Shown piece by piece: positions 16,034 to 22,821 of a stretch of 64,000 nt of DNA. Position 1 is the stretch's first letter; each line of letters starts with the position of its first letter. The position numbers and the translations under genes are program-made. The stretch is from PALSA-607 sp963737705 (GTDB lineage Bacteria > Actinomycetota > Actinomycetes > Acidothermales > Acidothermaceae), in the NCBI GenBank assembly GCA_963737705.1, contig CAVTTP010000006.1, positions 620,001 through 684,000 on the forward strand. The letters are read 5' to 3'. The notes beneath the pieces were generated by a model. The model did no database searches and was not told the origin of the DNA. It saw only the letters and a list, made by a program, of their open reading frames with translations.

Positions 16034-16767
16034 CCGCCGATGGATGCGCGGAGGTGCGACTGTCCCTTGGCGCCTACGTGCTCGGGGCGCTCGACCCTGC
16101 TGACCGGAGTCGCGTCGATGCGCATCTCGCCGGTTGCGCCGACTGCCGTGACGAGCTCGCGTCGTTCGCCGCATTGCCCGGCCTGCTCGGTCGGGTAAGT
16201 CGTGCGGAGATCGAGTCGGAGCCGGTCGATCCCGGTCCGCAGCTCCTCGAGCGCTTGTTGAGTGCAGCCGCAGCCGAACGCCGGCACGACCGACGTCGAC
16301 GGATTTTGACTTCGGTCGCCGCCGCAGTGATCGTGCTCGCCGCAATCGGCGTCTCGATCGGGTTCGGCGTGACCCACGACCGGCACTCAACGACGTCGAC
16401 GACAGCCACGGCCCCTCCTGCTCCGTCGCCGGCCGGTGCGCAGATCTTCACGGCCACCAACCCGCAGACCGGGGTGCAGGCCACTGTCACCGAAGTGAAG
16501 AAGGGCTGGGGCGCGTCGGTTGAGGTGAGCGTCGTCGGCGTCACCGCAGACCTAGCAGGCGAGAGCTGCCAGCTGATCGCGGTCGGCCCAGACGGCAAGA
16601 CAGACGTAGCGGCCAGCTGGGCTGCACCGGCCGCGGGATATAGCGGCCTGTCGAAGGTGAACGCATCCGGGTCGACCGCGCTTGCGGCCAAGGACATCAG
16701 CGCGTTCAAGGTTGTCGGCTCCGATGGCGCGACCCTGGTCTGGGTGCCCGCGACCTGGGCGACCTAG
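16030..16767 (+). CDS. rslA: ZAS-family anti-sigma factor (RslA-like)
   Basis: A 245-residue membrane anti-sigma factor. The N-terminal cytoplasmic domain has the zinc anti-sigma motif H-x3-C-x2-C (HLAGCADC, about residues 34-41). A single membrane helix follows near residues 95-115 (LTSVAAAVIVLAAIGVSIGFG). An external Ser/Thr/Pro linker leads to a C-terminal domain with one Cys (GESCQLIAVGPDG). In known ZAS proteins, oxidation releases zinc and the sigma factor. Overlapping ATGA with sigL supports co-translation. Confidence 0.87.
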   Translation: MTADGCAEVRLSLGAYVLGALDPADRSRVDAHLAGCADCRDELASFAALPGLLGRVSRAEIESEPVDPGPQLLERLLSAAAAERRHDRRRRILTSVAAAVIVLAAIGVSIGFGVTHDRHSTTSTTATAPPAPSPAGAQIFTATNPQTGVQATVTEVKKGWGASVEVSVVGVTADLAGESCQLIAVGPDGKTDVAASWAAPAAGYSGLSKVNASGSTALAAKDISAFKVVGSDGATLVWVPATWAT

Positions 16768-16872
16768 TCGCTGGTCGAGCTGGCAAGCACGAGCCGGCGG
16801 AGCCAGTGCGCACGTCAGGGTCAATGGGCCGGCCGGGGATTACCTACCGGCGCACTGGGGTTAGATGCAACT

Positions 16873-17397
16873 GTGACCTGGGTGTCCGTTGTCGCGGTAC
16901 TGGCGCTCGTGGCGGTGACTACCGTCGCGGGTCTGATCTGGCGTTCGCGCAACGGGCGAGTGCGCGAGCAGGCGGACGGCGAGCTGCTCTCGGCGTCCGA
17001 TATCGGTGTCACTGCCCTCGGCGAACGAGCCACGCTCGTGCAGTTCTCGACGGTGTTCTGCCAGCCCTGCCGGGCCGCGCGTGTGACGCTTGGTGAGGTC
17101 AGCGCGATGGTTGATGGGGTCGCGCACGTCGAGATCGACGCCGAGTCACACCTCGACCTGGTGCGCCGACTCGACATCATGCGGACCCCGACCGTCCTGG
17201 TGCTTGACCCGGCCGGGCGCATCGTGAAGCGGGCCAGTGGTGCACCGCGTAAAGCCGACGTGCTCGCCGCCCTCGGCGCAGCAATCCCCACCCGGGCGGC
17301 CCGAACCCCCACCCCGCGAGGACTGGCTTCCCCACCCCGCGATGATCATGGGGAAACGGGTGGGTCTCCGCGACGAAAGGCCCCCATTTCCCCATGA
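16873..17397 (+). CDS. Membrane-anchored thioredoxin-like protein
   Basis: A 174-residue protein with an N-terminal membrane helix (VSVVAVLALVAVTTVAGLIW) and a thioredoxin fold containing the active site FCQPCRAAR (CxxC) and the cis-Pro loop MRTPTVLVLDPAGRIV. It matches the thioredoxin-like protein (ThiX-like) that in mycobacteria sits by the sulfurtransferase and DUF1416 genes. The last 25 or so residues are low-complexity Pro/Arg, encoded by a repeat and by the first arm and loop of a 20-bp inverted repeat; the stop lies inside the second arm. Confidence 0.78.
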   Translation: MTWVSVVAVLALVAVTTVAGLIWRSRNGRVREQADGELLSASDIGVTALGERATLVQFSTVFCQPCRAARVTLGEVSAMVDGVAHVEIDAESHLDLVRRLDIMRTPTVLVLDPAGRIVKRASGAPRKADVLAALGAAIPTRAARTPTPRGLASPPRDDHGETGGSPRRKAPISP

Positions 17398-17406
17398 TCA
17401 TCGCGG
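17337..17406. terminator. Perfect 20-bp inverted repeat across the end of the thioredoxin gene
   Basis: Arm 17337-17356 (CCGCGATGATCATGGGGAAA) is the exact reverse complement of arm 17387-17406, loop 30 nt. The stop codon of the thioredoxin-like gene (17395-17397) is inside the right arm. It is a strong intrinsic hairpin without a T-run. Its palindromic ATGATCAT core also makes it a candidate interspersed repeat. Confidence 0.75.
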
Positions 17407-17466
17407 CAGTAGGTCGACACGGGGTCGGCATTGGGGCAGCAGTGGTGATGGCCGCGGGCTCGAAGA

Positions 17467-17495
17467 TGACAGCAGGCAACCGCCGTCCGTACCAT
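17467..17495 (+). promoter_or_regulatory. Promoter of a leaderless leader-peptide transcript
   Basis: TGACAG (17467-17472) and TACCAT (17490-17495) are spaced by 17 nt. The GTG of the leader peptide is 6 nt past the -10 hexamer, so the transcript would start at or next to that GTG, as in many actinobacterial leaderless mRNAs. Confidence 0.55.
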
Positions 17496-17501
17496 CGACG
17501 C

Positions 17502-17606
17502 GTGGACACGGTGAGGCTAGACGTGCAGGCCGATGCGGTCGTGCTCGTGAAGAGGCGCGCGGTCGACCTGTGCCGCGTGGCCGCCTGCCTGTGTCCGACG
17601 CCCTAA
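17502..17606 (+). CDS. Cysteine-rich leader peptide upstream of sulfur-transfer genes
   Basis: A 34-residue peptide whose C-terminal half reads KRRAVDLCRVAACLCPTP, the pattern of the putative leader peptides (R/H-x-VDLxRV...C) found before sulfur-metabolism genes in actinobacteria. The Cys codons are TGC, TGC and TGT close to the stop. Cysteine-responsive uORF attenuation is established in mycobacteria for Cys-rich leaders; applying it here is inference. The stop (17604-17606) falls at the first arm of two mutually exclusive hairpins. The next gene, DUF4395, starts 70 nt downstream. Confidence 0.72.
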   Translation: MDTVRLDVQADAVVLVKRRAVDLCRVAACLCPTP

Positions 17607-17632
17607 CAGGGCCTAGTTCGCACCAAGGCCCT
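17600..17632 (+). promoter_or_regulatory. Candidate attenuator: alternative hairpins after the leader peptide
   Basis: Segment 1 GCCCT (17600-17604), segment 2 AGGGCC (17608-17613) and segment 3 GGCCCT (17627-17632). Segment 2 can pair with 1 (loop AAC) or with 3 (loop 13 nt), but not both. A ribosome stalled on the Cys codons or at the stop would cover segment 1 and favour 2:3. Confidence 0.5.
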
Positions 17633-17676
17633 GACGCGATGAGATTCCTTCCCTTCCATCGTCAGGAGCGTCGTCC

Positions 17677-18120
17677 ATGGCCGGTTCGGCCACTCTCGTT
17701 GATCCACGCGGATTGCGATTCGCCGCGTCGATCACTGCAATCGTTCTCGCTGTCGTATTGCTGACCAGCAACGGGATCGTGCTCGCCGTGCAAGCTGCGG
17801 TGTTCGCGATCGGTGCGTTCGGCGGTCTGCGCCGGGCTCCGTACAGCCTGCTGTTTCGGTACACGCTGGCGAAGCGTCTCGGCCCGCCGGCTGAACGCGA
17901 ACCCGAGGCGCCCCCGCGATTTGCCCAAGCGGTCGGCCTCGGATTCGCCTTGGTCGGCGTGATCGGGTTCGCCGTCGGCCTGAGTTGGCTCGGGCTCGCT
18001 GCAACGGCGTTGGCCTTCATCGCAGCCTTTTTGAACGCAGCCTTCGGCTACTGCCTGGGCTGCGAGATGTACCTGTTGAGCCGTCGTGTTCTTACTACTC
18101 GCAAGGGAGTTCCAGCATGA
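17677..18120 (+). CDS. DUF4395 integral membrane protein
   Basis: A 147-residue membrane protein of family DUF4395 with helices near residues 12-45 and 85-130 (GFALVGVIGFAVGLSWLGLA, FIAAFLNAAFGYCLGCEMYLL). The C-terminal GYCLGCE has two Cys that may be redox- or sulfur-active. It is regularly found between a thioredoxin and a sulfurtransferase gene, as here. Its TGA overlaps the next ATG (18117-18120). The working idea from context is transport or handling of a sulfur compound with the downstream sulfurtransferase. Confidence 0.85.
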   Translation: MAGSATLVDPRGLRFAASITAIVLAVVLLTSNGIVLAVQAAVFAIGAFGGLRRAPYSLLFRYTLAKRLGPPAEREPEAPPRFAQAVGLGFALVGVIGFAVGLSWLGLAATALAFIAAFLNAAFGYCLGCEMYLLSRRVLTTRKGVPA

Positions 18121-18956
18121 GTCGCGAAGCCGTCCTCGTGGACGCCGATTGGGTCGAGGCCCATCTATCCGACCCCAACATCGTGCTCGTCGAGGTCGAC
18201 GAGGACGTTTCTGCTTACGACAAGGGCCACATCCGTGGCGCCGTCAAGGTCGACTGGAAGGCCGACCTGCAAGATCCGGTTCGCCGCGACTTCGTCGACA
18301 AGGCGGGCTTCGAGAAGCTGCTGTCGTCGCGCGGTATCGGCAACGACGACACCGTGATCCTCTACGGCGGCAACAACAACTGGTTCGCGGCCTACGCGTA
18401 CTGGTATTTCAAGCTCTACGGCCACGAGAACATCAAGCTGCTCGACGGCGGCCGCAAGAAGTGGGAGCTCGACAGTCGCGAGCTCACCGACGAGGCCGTC
18501 TCCCGCCCGGCGACGTCGTACAAGGCCAAGGACGTCGACACGTCCATCCGGGCCTTCCGCGACGACGCGATCGCGGCGATCGGCAACCTCAACCTGGTCG
18601 ACGTCCGGTCGCCTGATGAGTTCTCGGGCAAGCTGCTTGCACCGGCGCACCTTCCGCAGGAGCAGTCGCAGCGCGGTGGCCACATTCCATCGGCGAAGAA
18701 CATCCCATGGAGCAAGGCTGCCAACGACGACGGCACATTCCGATCGGACGACGAGCTGCGCACGCTTTACGGCGACGCGGGCGTCGATTTCGGCAAGGAC
18801 ACCATCGCGTACTGCCGCATCGGCGAGCGTTCTGCGCACACCTGGTTCGTGCTGCACGAGATCCTCGACCAGCCGAACGTCAAGAACTACGACGGCTCCT
18901 GGACCGAGTACGGCTCGCTCGTGGGCGTGCCGATTTCGCTTGGTGCTGACGGCTGA
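18117..18956 (+). CDS. sseA: Thiosulfate / 3-mercaptopyruvate sulfurtransferase (two-domain rhodanese)
   Basis: A 279-residue two-domain rhodanese. It transfers sulfane sulfur from thiosulfate or mercaptopyruvate to an acceptor thiol or cyanide. The inactive N-terminal domain includes YDKGHIRGAVKVDW and the C-terminal catalytic domain carries the active-site loop CRIGERS, as in mycobacterial CysA2/CysA3-type enzymes. ATGA overlaps with DUF4395 before it and TGATG with DUF1416 after it mark one translational unit, expected to be controlled by the cysteine leader peptide. Confidence 0.92.
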   Translation: MSREAVLVDADWVEAHLSDPNIVLVEVDEDVSAYDKGHIRGAVKVDWKADLQDPVRRDFVDKAGFEKLLSSRGIGNDDTVILYGGNNNWFAAYAYWYFKLYGHENIKLLDGGRKKWELDSRELTDEAVSRPATSYKAKDVDTSIRAFRDDAIAAIGNLNLVDVRSPDEFSGKLLAPAHLPQEQSQRGGHIPSAKNIPWSKAANDDGTFRSDDELRTLYGDAGVDFGKDTIAYCRIGERSAHTWFVLHEILDQPNVKNYDGSWTEYGSLVGVPISLGADG

Positions 18957-19243
18957 TGTGCGGAGCTGTCGCAGGTGGGTTGCCAGTCGGTGTCGATGCC
19001 GGCAAGGAAGCAGTGATCCAGGGCGTCGTGTCACGTAACGGCGTGCCCGTCGTCGGCTACGTGCGGCTTCTCGACGGCACCGGCGAGTTCACCGCGGAGG
19101 TGCCAACGTCGGCGACTGGCGAGTTTCGCTTCTTCGCGGCGCCTGGCACGTGGACGTTGCGGGCTTTGGTACCGGGAGGCACCGCCGACCAAACGGTGAC
19201 CGCTGCCGTGGGCGAGATAGCGCAGGTCGAGGTAGCAGTCTGA
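18956..19243 (+). CDS. DUF1416 protein (SseC-like)
   Basis: A 95-residue beta-sandwich protein of family DUF1416 (mycobacterial SseC), always next to the rhodanese gene in actinobacteria. The N-terminal MCGAVAGG carries a conserved Cys. The rest resembles a carboxypeptidase-regulatory-like fold (VVSRNGVPVVGYVRLLD, FFAAPGTWTLRALVPGG). The start overlaps the rhodanese stop as TGATG. It is thought to help sulfur transfer for cofactor synthesis; no direct evidence exists here. Confidence 0.87.
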   Translation: MCGAVAGGLPVGVDAGKEAVIQGVVSRNGVPVVGYVRLLDGTGEFTAEVPTSATGEFRFFAAPGTWTLRALVPGGTADQTVTAAVGEIAQVEVAV

Positions 19244-19248
19244 GGTTC

Positions 19249-19318
19249 ACTTCGCATCCCTGGTGGTTGTGATGGTCGGCAAAACCGGCCGTTTTGACGA
19301 CCACCAGGGATGCGAAGT
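19249..19318. terminator. Long perfect hairpin after the sulfur cluster
   Basis: ACTTCGCATCCCTGGTGGT (19249-19267) pairs perfectly with 19300-19318. The loop contains a second hairpin, AAAAC-CGGCC-GTTTT. It lies 6 bp after the DUF1416 stop and ends the sulfur operon. Confidence 0.75.
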
Positions 19319-19334
19319 CGTTTAGGGTCGCCGC

Positions 19335-19448
19335 ATGACCGAGTTGATTACCGTGGCGCCGCCCGTCGTGTTCGCCGTCGCGATCGTGACGACGGCCGCC
19401 CTCGTCGTCCATCGGCTTATTCGTGCGAGCAAGGACAGCCAAGGGTGA
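19335..19448 (+). CDS. 37-residue single-pass membrane peptide
   Basis: ATG 19335 to TGA 19448: a short N-terminus, one hydrophobic helix (VVFAVAIVTTAALVVHRLI) and a basic tail (RASKDSQG). Its stop overlaps the GTG start of the nitrobindin gene (GTGA at 19445-19448). The overlap is the main support for it being a real gene; its function is unknown. Confidence 0.55.
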   Translation: MTELITVAPPVVFAVAIVTTAALVVHRLIRASKDSQG

Positions 19449-19990
19449 CGGACGGGCCGCTCGACGATCTCGCGGCAGCGTTTGAAACGCCATTCATTCC
19501 GGACGCCGCGGTGCCGCCGTTACATCCGTCGCTCGAGCCGTTCGCCTTCCTGCTTGGCACGTGGCGAGGCGTCGGAGTCGGCGGGTACCCGACCATCGAG
19601 TCGTTTCGGTACGGCCAAGAAGTCGTCTTCGGACACGCAGGCAAACCGGTGCTGACCTACGTGAGCCGAAGCTGGGTGCTCGACGACGACGGCAACGTGT
19701 TGCGTGCGGGCGCTGCGGAGTCGGGGTTCTGGCGAGTGGATGCTGCTGGCGAGCTTGAGGTCGTACTGGCGCACGCGAGCGGCATCGCAGAGGTCTACAT
19801 CGGGAATCTCGCGTTCGGCCGAATCGAACTGAGTACCGATGTCGTCGTCCGGACGGCGTCGGCGAAGGAGGTCACCGCCGGCCATCGCCTGTACGGGACG
19901 GTCGACGGTGACCTGCTCTACGCGTTCGACATGGCAGCGGTCGGGCAGCCACTCGGACCGCATCTTTCCGCGCGCTTGAAGAGGGTCTGA
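19445..19990 (+). CDS. Nitrobindin-like haem-binding beta-barrel protein (FABP family)
   Basis: A 181-residue ten-stranded beta-barrel protein of the nitrobindin/FABP-like family. It has the exact signature GxWxGxGxGxYP (GTWRGVGVGGYP, residues 38-49) and the C-terminal haem-ligand candidate H173 in PLGPHLSARLKRV. Mycobacterial homologues bind ferric haem and react with peroxynitrite or NO. In mycobacteria the homologue also lies beside the DUF1416/rhodanese cluster. GTG 19445 is set by the GTGA overlap with the small membrane gene. Confidence 0.88.
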   Translation: MTDGPLDDLAAAFETPFIPDAAVPPLHPSLEPFAFLLGTWRGVGVGGYPTIESFRYGQEVVFGHAGKPVLTYVSRSWVLDDDGNVLRAGAAESGFWRVDAAGELEVVLAHASGIAEVYIGNLAFGRIELSTDVVVRTASAKEVTAGHRLYGTVDGDLLYAFDMAAVGQPLGPHLSARLKRV

Positions 19991-19995
19991 GTCGG

Positions 19996-20568
19996 CTACT
20001 TGGTGGCTTGGGCCGGGTCGCGGCCCAGCAAGCCGATCAGTTCATCGAGCGGCGGCGCATCGTCGCCAACCTCGACGATGTCGCCAAAGGACTTGTCGGG
20101 CCCGCGGTACTCAGGCTTCAAGTTGGCTTCTGCCGCCGCTTTCGCGGCTTTGATCGACCGCTCCGAGTAAGGCGCCGGTTGGTCGGTCGCCATCGCGAGA
20201 TCCCAGCCGTGCCCGATGTCCTCCATCAAGATCATGCCCAAGATCATCGATCCCGGAGAGGGCCCGTTGCCCAGGTCGATCTGGCGGTCGGCGGCACCGT
20301 CACGGAAGGCAGCGACGAGTCGCTTCGCAGCCGCGTCATACTCCGCGGCTGGATCGGCACCGACCTGATAGGTGGCGGGATTGGTCTTGGGCGGTTCTTG
20401 GCTGGCCCCGTCGGCAAAAAGCCCTACCCAGCCAACAATGTGGTTGACCAGCGTCCCGACGTCATAGTCGGGGCACGGTGTCGGCAGCCCGTATTGATCG
20501 GGCTTGACACCCGCGACGATCGCGCTGGTCGTGTGCAGAACGTCTTCGAGTTCAGCGGTATCGGCCAT
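19996..20568 (-). CDS. TIGR03086-family metal-binding protein (DinB/mycothiol-dependent fold)
   Basis: A 190-residue four-helix protein of the TIGR03086 group, within the DinB / maleylpyruvate-isomerase-like superfamily. Its metal ligands would be His in LVNHIVGWVG and in EDIGHGWDLAMAT; the TPCPDYDVG segment near the N-terminus is typical. Family members depend on mycothiol in the few known cases. Start MADTAEL at 20568 is preferred, with GGGGAAAG suitably placed; ATG 20577 lies 9 nt further upstream. Convergent with nitrobindin, separated by 5 bp. Confidence 0.78.
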   Translation of the reverse strand: MADTAELEDVLHTTSAIVAGVKPDQYGLPTPCPDYDVGTLVNHIVGWVGLFADGASQEPPKTNPATYQVGADPAAEYDAAAKRLVAAFRDGAADRQIDLGNGPSPGSMILGMILMEDIGHGWDLAMATDQPAPYSERSIKAAKAAAEANLKPEYRGPDKSFGDIVEVGDDAPPLDELIGLLGRDPAQATK

Positions 20569-20577
20569 GGGCCACAT

Positions 20578-21047
20578 CTTTCCCCGGATCCGGATCTCTA
20601 GACCTCAGGACAGGGTTCGACCCCCGAACTTCGCCATGCCGCACAGATTCGTGTGACACGGGCCGGCTGGACGATGTCCGGCGGTCCGGGGGTCGGATGA
20701 GCTGTCGTGGTTTCGCCATCGCCATCCAGGCGACGTGAACCTCGATCGCTTAGAGGCACGTCCGAAAGGACGGCGGCTAGCTGACAGCCACCTCACGCGT
20801 CCGTCTACTACACATTCTTCGGACCACCTCCTCTCTCGTGTACTTCCACGGTAATCAAGGGGTGGTCGGTCGGCAATCACATTCGCGGACCTGCACGGCC
20901 GACGGCGGTGGCCCGGACGGTCGCCTGGTGCCCGATTCGCAGTTTTGGATGCCGTTTAGACCAAATAGCCCAATGGCGGCAGATGCGCGCGATCTATCAC
21001 CCTATCGGCGGGTCAGCGGGGCCATTCGGCTGCCGATCCCTAATTTC
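20578..21047. other. 470-bp intergenic region
   Basis: Contains CGTCC-GAAA-GGACG (20761-20774), a GNRA-capped hairpin on the + strand. On the minus strand, AGGAGGTGG (20834-20826) is followed after 11 nt by a 12-codon ORF (20817-20779, MCSRRTREVAVS). No larger gene is supported. The minus-strand elements could be the 5' leader of the TIGR03086 gene. Confidence 0.4.
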
Positions 21048-21209
21048 GTGAGTACAAAAATGGAGCACAGCGTGAGTACACAAACGGAACACCTGGAAGA
21101 CGTTGTCCCGATGCAACTGCTGGCAGACCACCTGTCGATCTCGCTGCTCTGGGACCTGCTTGATCCGGCCGGCCCCGATAGCGCTGACCTGCTCGCGCAC
21201 GAAGCCTGA
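21048..21209 (+). CDS. Small acidic protein, unknown function
   Basis: A 53-residue protein ending with the compact acidic block QLLADHLSISLLWDLLDPAG then DSADLLAHEA. An imperfect 24-bp tandem duplication makes two GTG starts, 21048 and 21072, each followed by a similar stretch (STKMEHS and STQTEHL). Either could be used. It lies 17 nt before ygfZ in the same direction. I do not recognise the family. Confidence 0.5.
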   Translation: MSTKMEHSVSTQTEHLEDVVPMQLLADHLSISLLWDLLDPAGPDSADLLAHEA

Positions 21210-21226
21210 CGCTTAGACTGGGCCTT

Positions 21227-22333
21227 ATGGGCGCGGTTGATGAAAGTGGACAGACCGTCGCGTACCGCAGCCCGCTGCTCGACCTGCCGGGCGCGGTAGC
21301 TACAGATGCGCCGGCGGGCGCCGCTGATAGGCCTCTCGATGCGGGAGTAGCCGCGCACTACGGCGATCCGCTGCGCGAACAGCGGCAGTTGTCGGACGGT
21401 GCGGGGTTCGTGGATTTGTCGCACCGCAGTGTCATCCGAATCACTGGCGCGGACCGGCTGTCCTGGCTGCACAACCTGACGACGCAAAGCCTCGAACGGC
21501 TCGCTCCTGGGGTCGGCGCGCAAGCGCTGATTCTGAGTCCGCAGGGTCACGTCGAACATCACCTGCAGCTTGTCGACGACGGCGAAGCGGTCTGGATTCA
21601 TGTCGAGCCGACTGACGCCAAATCGGTCGTCGATTTCCTTACGTCGATGCGATTCATGCTGCGCGTCGAGGTCGACGATGTGACCGCCGACTGGGCCGTC
21701 GTATGGGAGCCCATCCTCGAGCCGCACCCGACCATGCTGACCAGGGTCGATCCGCAGCGCGACGATGTTGCAGGGCGGCAGGTTTTCGTTGCGCGCGCTG
21801 ACCTTTTGGCGTTCGCGACGTCGGCTGATCGCACTGGCCCGCCGGCCGGCGTCCTCGCTCTCGAGGCTCTTCGAGTCGCCGCGGGGCGCCCACGGTTCGG
21901 GTTCGAGACTGACCATCGCACGATCCCGCACGAGCTCGGTTGGATCGGGACGGCGGTGCAGCTCGACAAGGGTTGTTACCGAGGCCAGGAGACAGTGGCG
22001 CGTGTCGCGAATCTTGGTCGGCCACCGCGCCGCCTCGTCCGGCTACATCTCGACGGCAGCGCGCGAGAAGTTCTGCCGGCACGAGGCAGCGAGGTTGTTG
22101 CGGGCGACGACTTTGATGTGATCGGTCGGGTGACGAGCGTGGCCTACCACTACGAGCTCGGCCCGATCGCTCTTGCTGTGGTCAAATACGCGACAGCCGA
22201 CGACATCTCCGTGTTGGTCCGCACCACCGATGTCGACGTGCCCGCGACGATGGATGCCGTCGTCGAGCGCGATTCCGAGCCACGTCCCGGCCAGGTTGCC
22301 AGAGCGGCGTTTCGGACGCTCGGAGTTCGCTAG
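21227..22333 (+). CDS. ygfZ: YgfZ, folate-dependent Fe-S cluster assembly/repair protein
   Basis: A 368-residue GcvT-fold protein. It has the YgfZ signature K-G-C-Y-x-G-Q-E (KGCYRGQETVARV) with the conserved Cys, and the N-terminal VDLSHRSVIRITGADRLSWLHN block seen in folate-binding members. It supports maintenance of Fe-S enzymes. Its last 4 bp overlap the end of the convergent dtd gene. Confidence 0.9.
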   Translation: MGAVDESGQTVAYRSPLLDLPGAVATDAPAGAADRPLDAGVAAHYGDPLREQRQLSDGAGFVDLSHRSVIRITGADRLSWLHNLTTQSLERLAPGVGAQALILSPQGHVEHHLQLVDDGEAVWIHVEPTDAKSVVDFLTSMRFMLRVEVDDVTADWAVVWEPILEPHPTMLTRVDPQRDDVAGRQVFVARADLLAFATSADRTGPPAGVLALEALRVAAGRPRFGFETDHRTIPHELGWIGTAVQLDKGCYRGQETVARVANLGRPPRRLVRLHLDGSAREVLPARGSEVVAGDDFDVIGRVTSVAYHYELGPIALAVVKYATADDISVLVRTTDVDVPATMDAVVERDSEPRPGQVARAAFRTLGVR

Positions 22334-22767
22334 CTCGTTCCGTTGACGTCGATCACCAACGTCATCGGGCCATCATTTTCCAGCCCCACCTGCATATTTG
22401 CGCCGAACTGACCTGTCGCGACCTCGGCACCAAGTGCACGCAACTCCTTGACGACTGCTTCAACGATTGGCTCGGCAAGCGGTCCGGGCGCGGCTGCGTT
22501 CCATGACGGACGACGACCCTTACTGGTGTCGGCGTACAGAGTAAATTGGCTAATCACGAGCAGCGGCGCATCGACGTCCGCGCATGATTTCTCGCCATCC
22601 AGAATCCGCAAGTTGTACAGCTTCGAGGCCATGAGCCGCGCGTCACTTGCGGTGTCGGAATGGGTAACGCCGACGAGGACGACGAGGCCTGGCCTCGCGA
22701 GTTCGCCAACGGTCTCACCATGGACGACAACACACGCTTTGCTGACCCGTTGCACGACTGCACGCAT
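22330..22767 (-). CDS. dtd: D-aminoacyl-tRNA deacylase
   Basis: DTD hydrolyses D-aminoacyl-tRNA (and glycyl-tRNA-Ala) to prevent D-amino-acid incorporation. The protein is 145 residues, the normal length. It begins MRAVVQRVSKA and has the SQFTLYADTSKGRRPSW motif and the C-terminal NDGPMTLVID, corresponding to the SQxxL and NxGP(V/M)T signatures whose Gly-cisPro excludes L-amino acids. Convergent overlap of 4 bp with ygfZ. Confidence 0.95.
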   Translation of the reverse strand: MRAVVQRVSKACVVVHGETVGELARPGLVVLVGVTHSDTASDARLMASKLYNLRILDGEKSCADVDAPLLVISQFTLYADTSKGRRPSWNAAAPGPLAEPIVEAVVKELRALGAEVATGQFGANMQVGLENDGPMTLVIDVNGTS

Positions 22768-22821
22768 CGATGAATCGTGCCACGCGGGGCCTTCAATGCG
22801 TGGGCGCGCCTGTCGAGCCGA

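Noticed and set aside
17394..17501. Upstream extension of the leader peptide to ATG 17394
   Set aside because: It would begin inside the inverted repeat and upstream of the -35/-10 pair; the leaderless GTG 17502 fits known leader peptides better.
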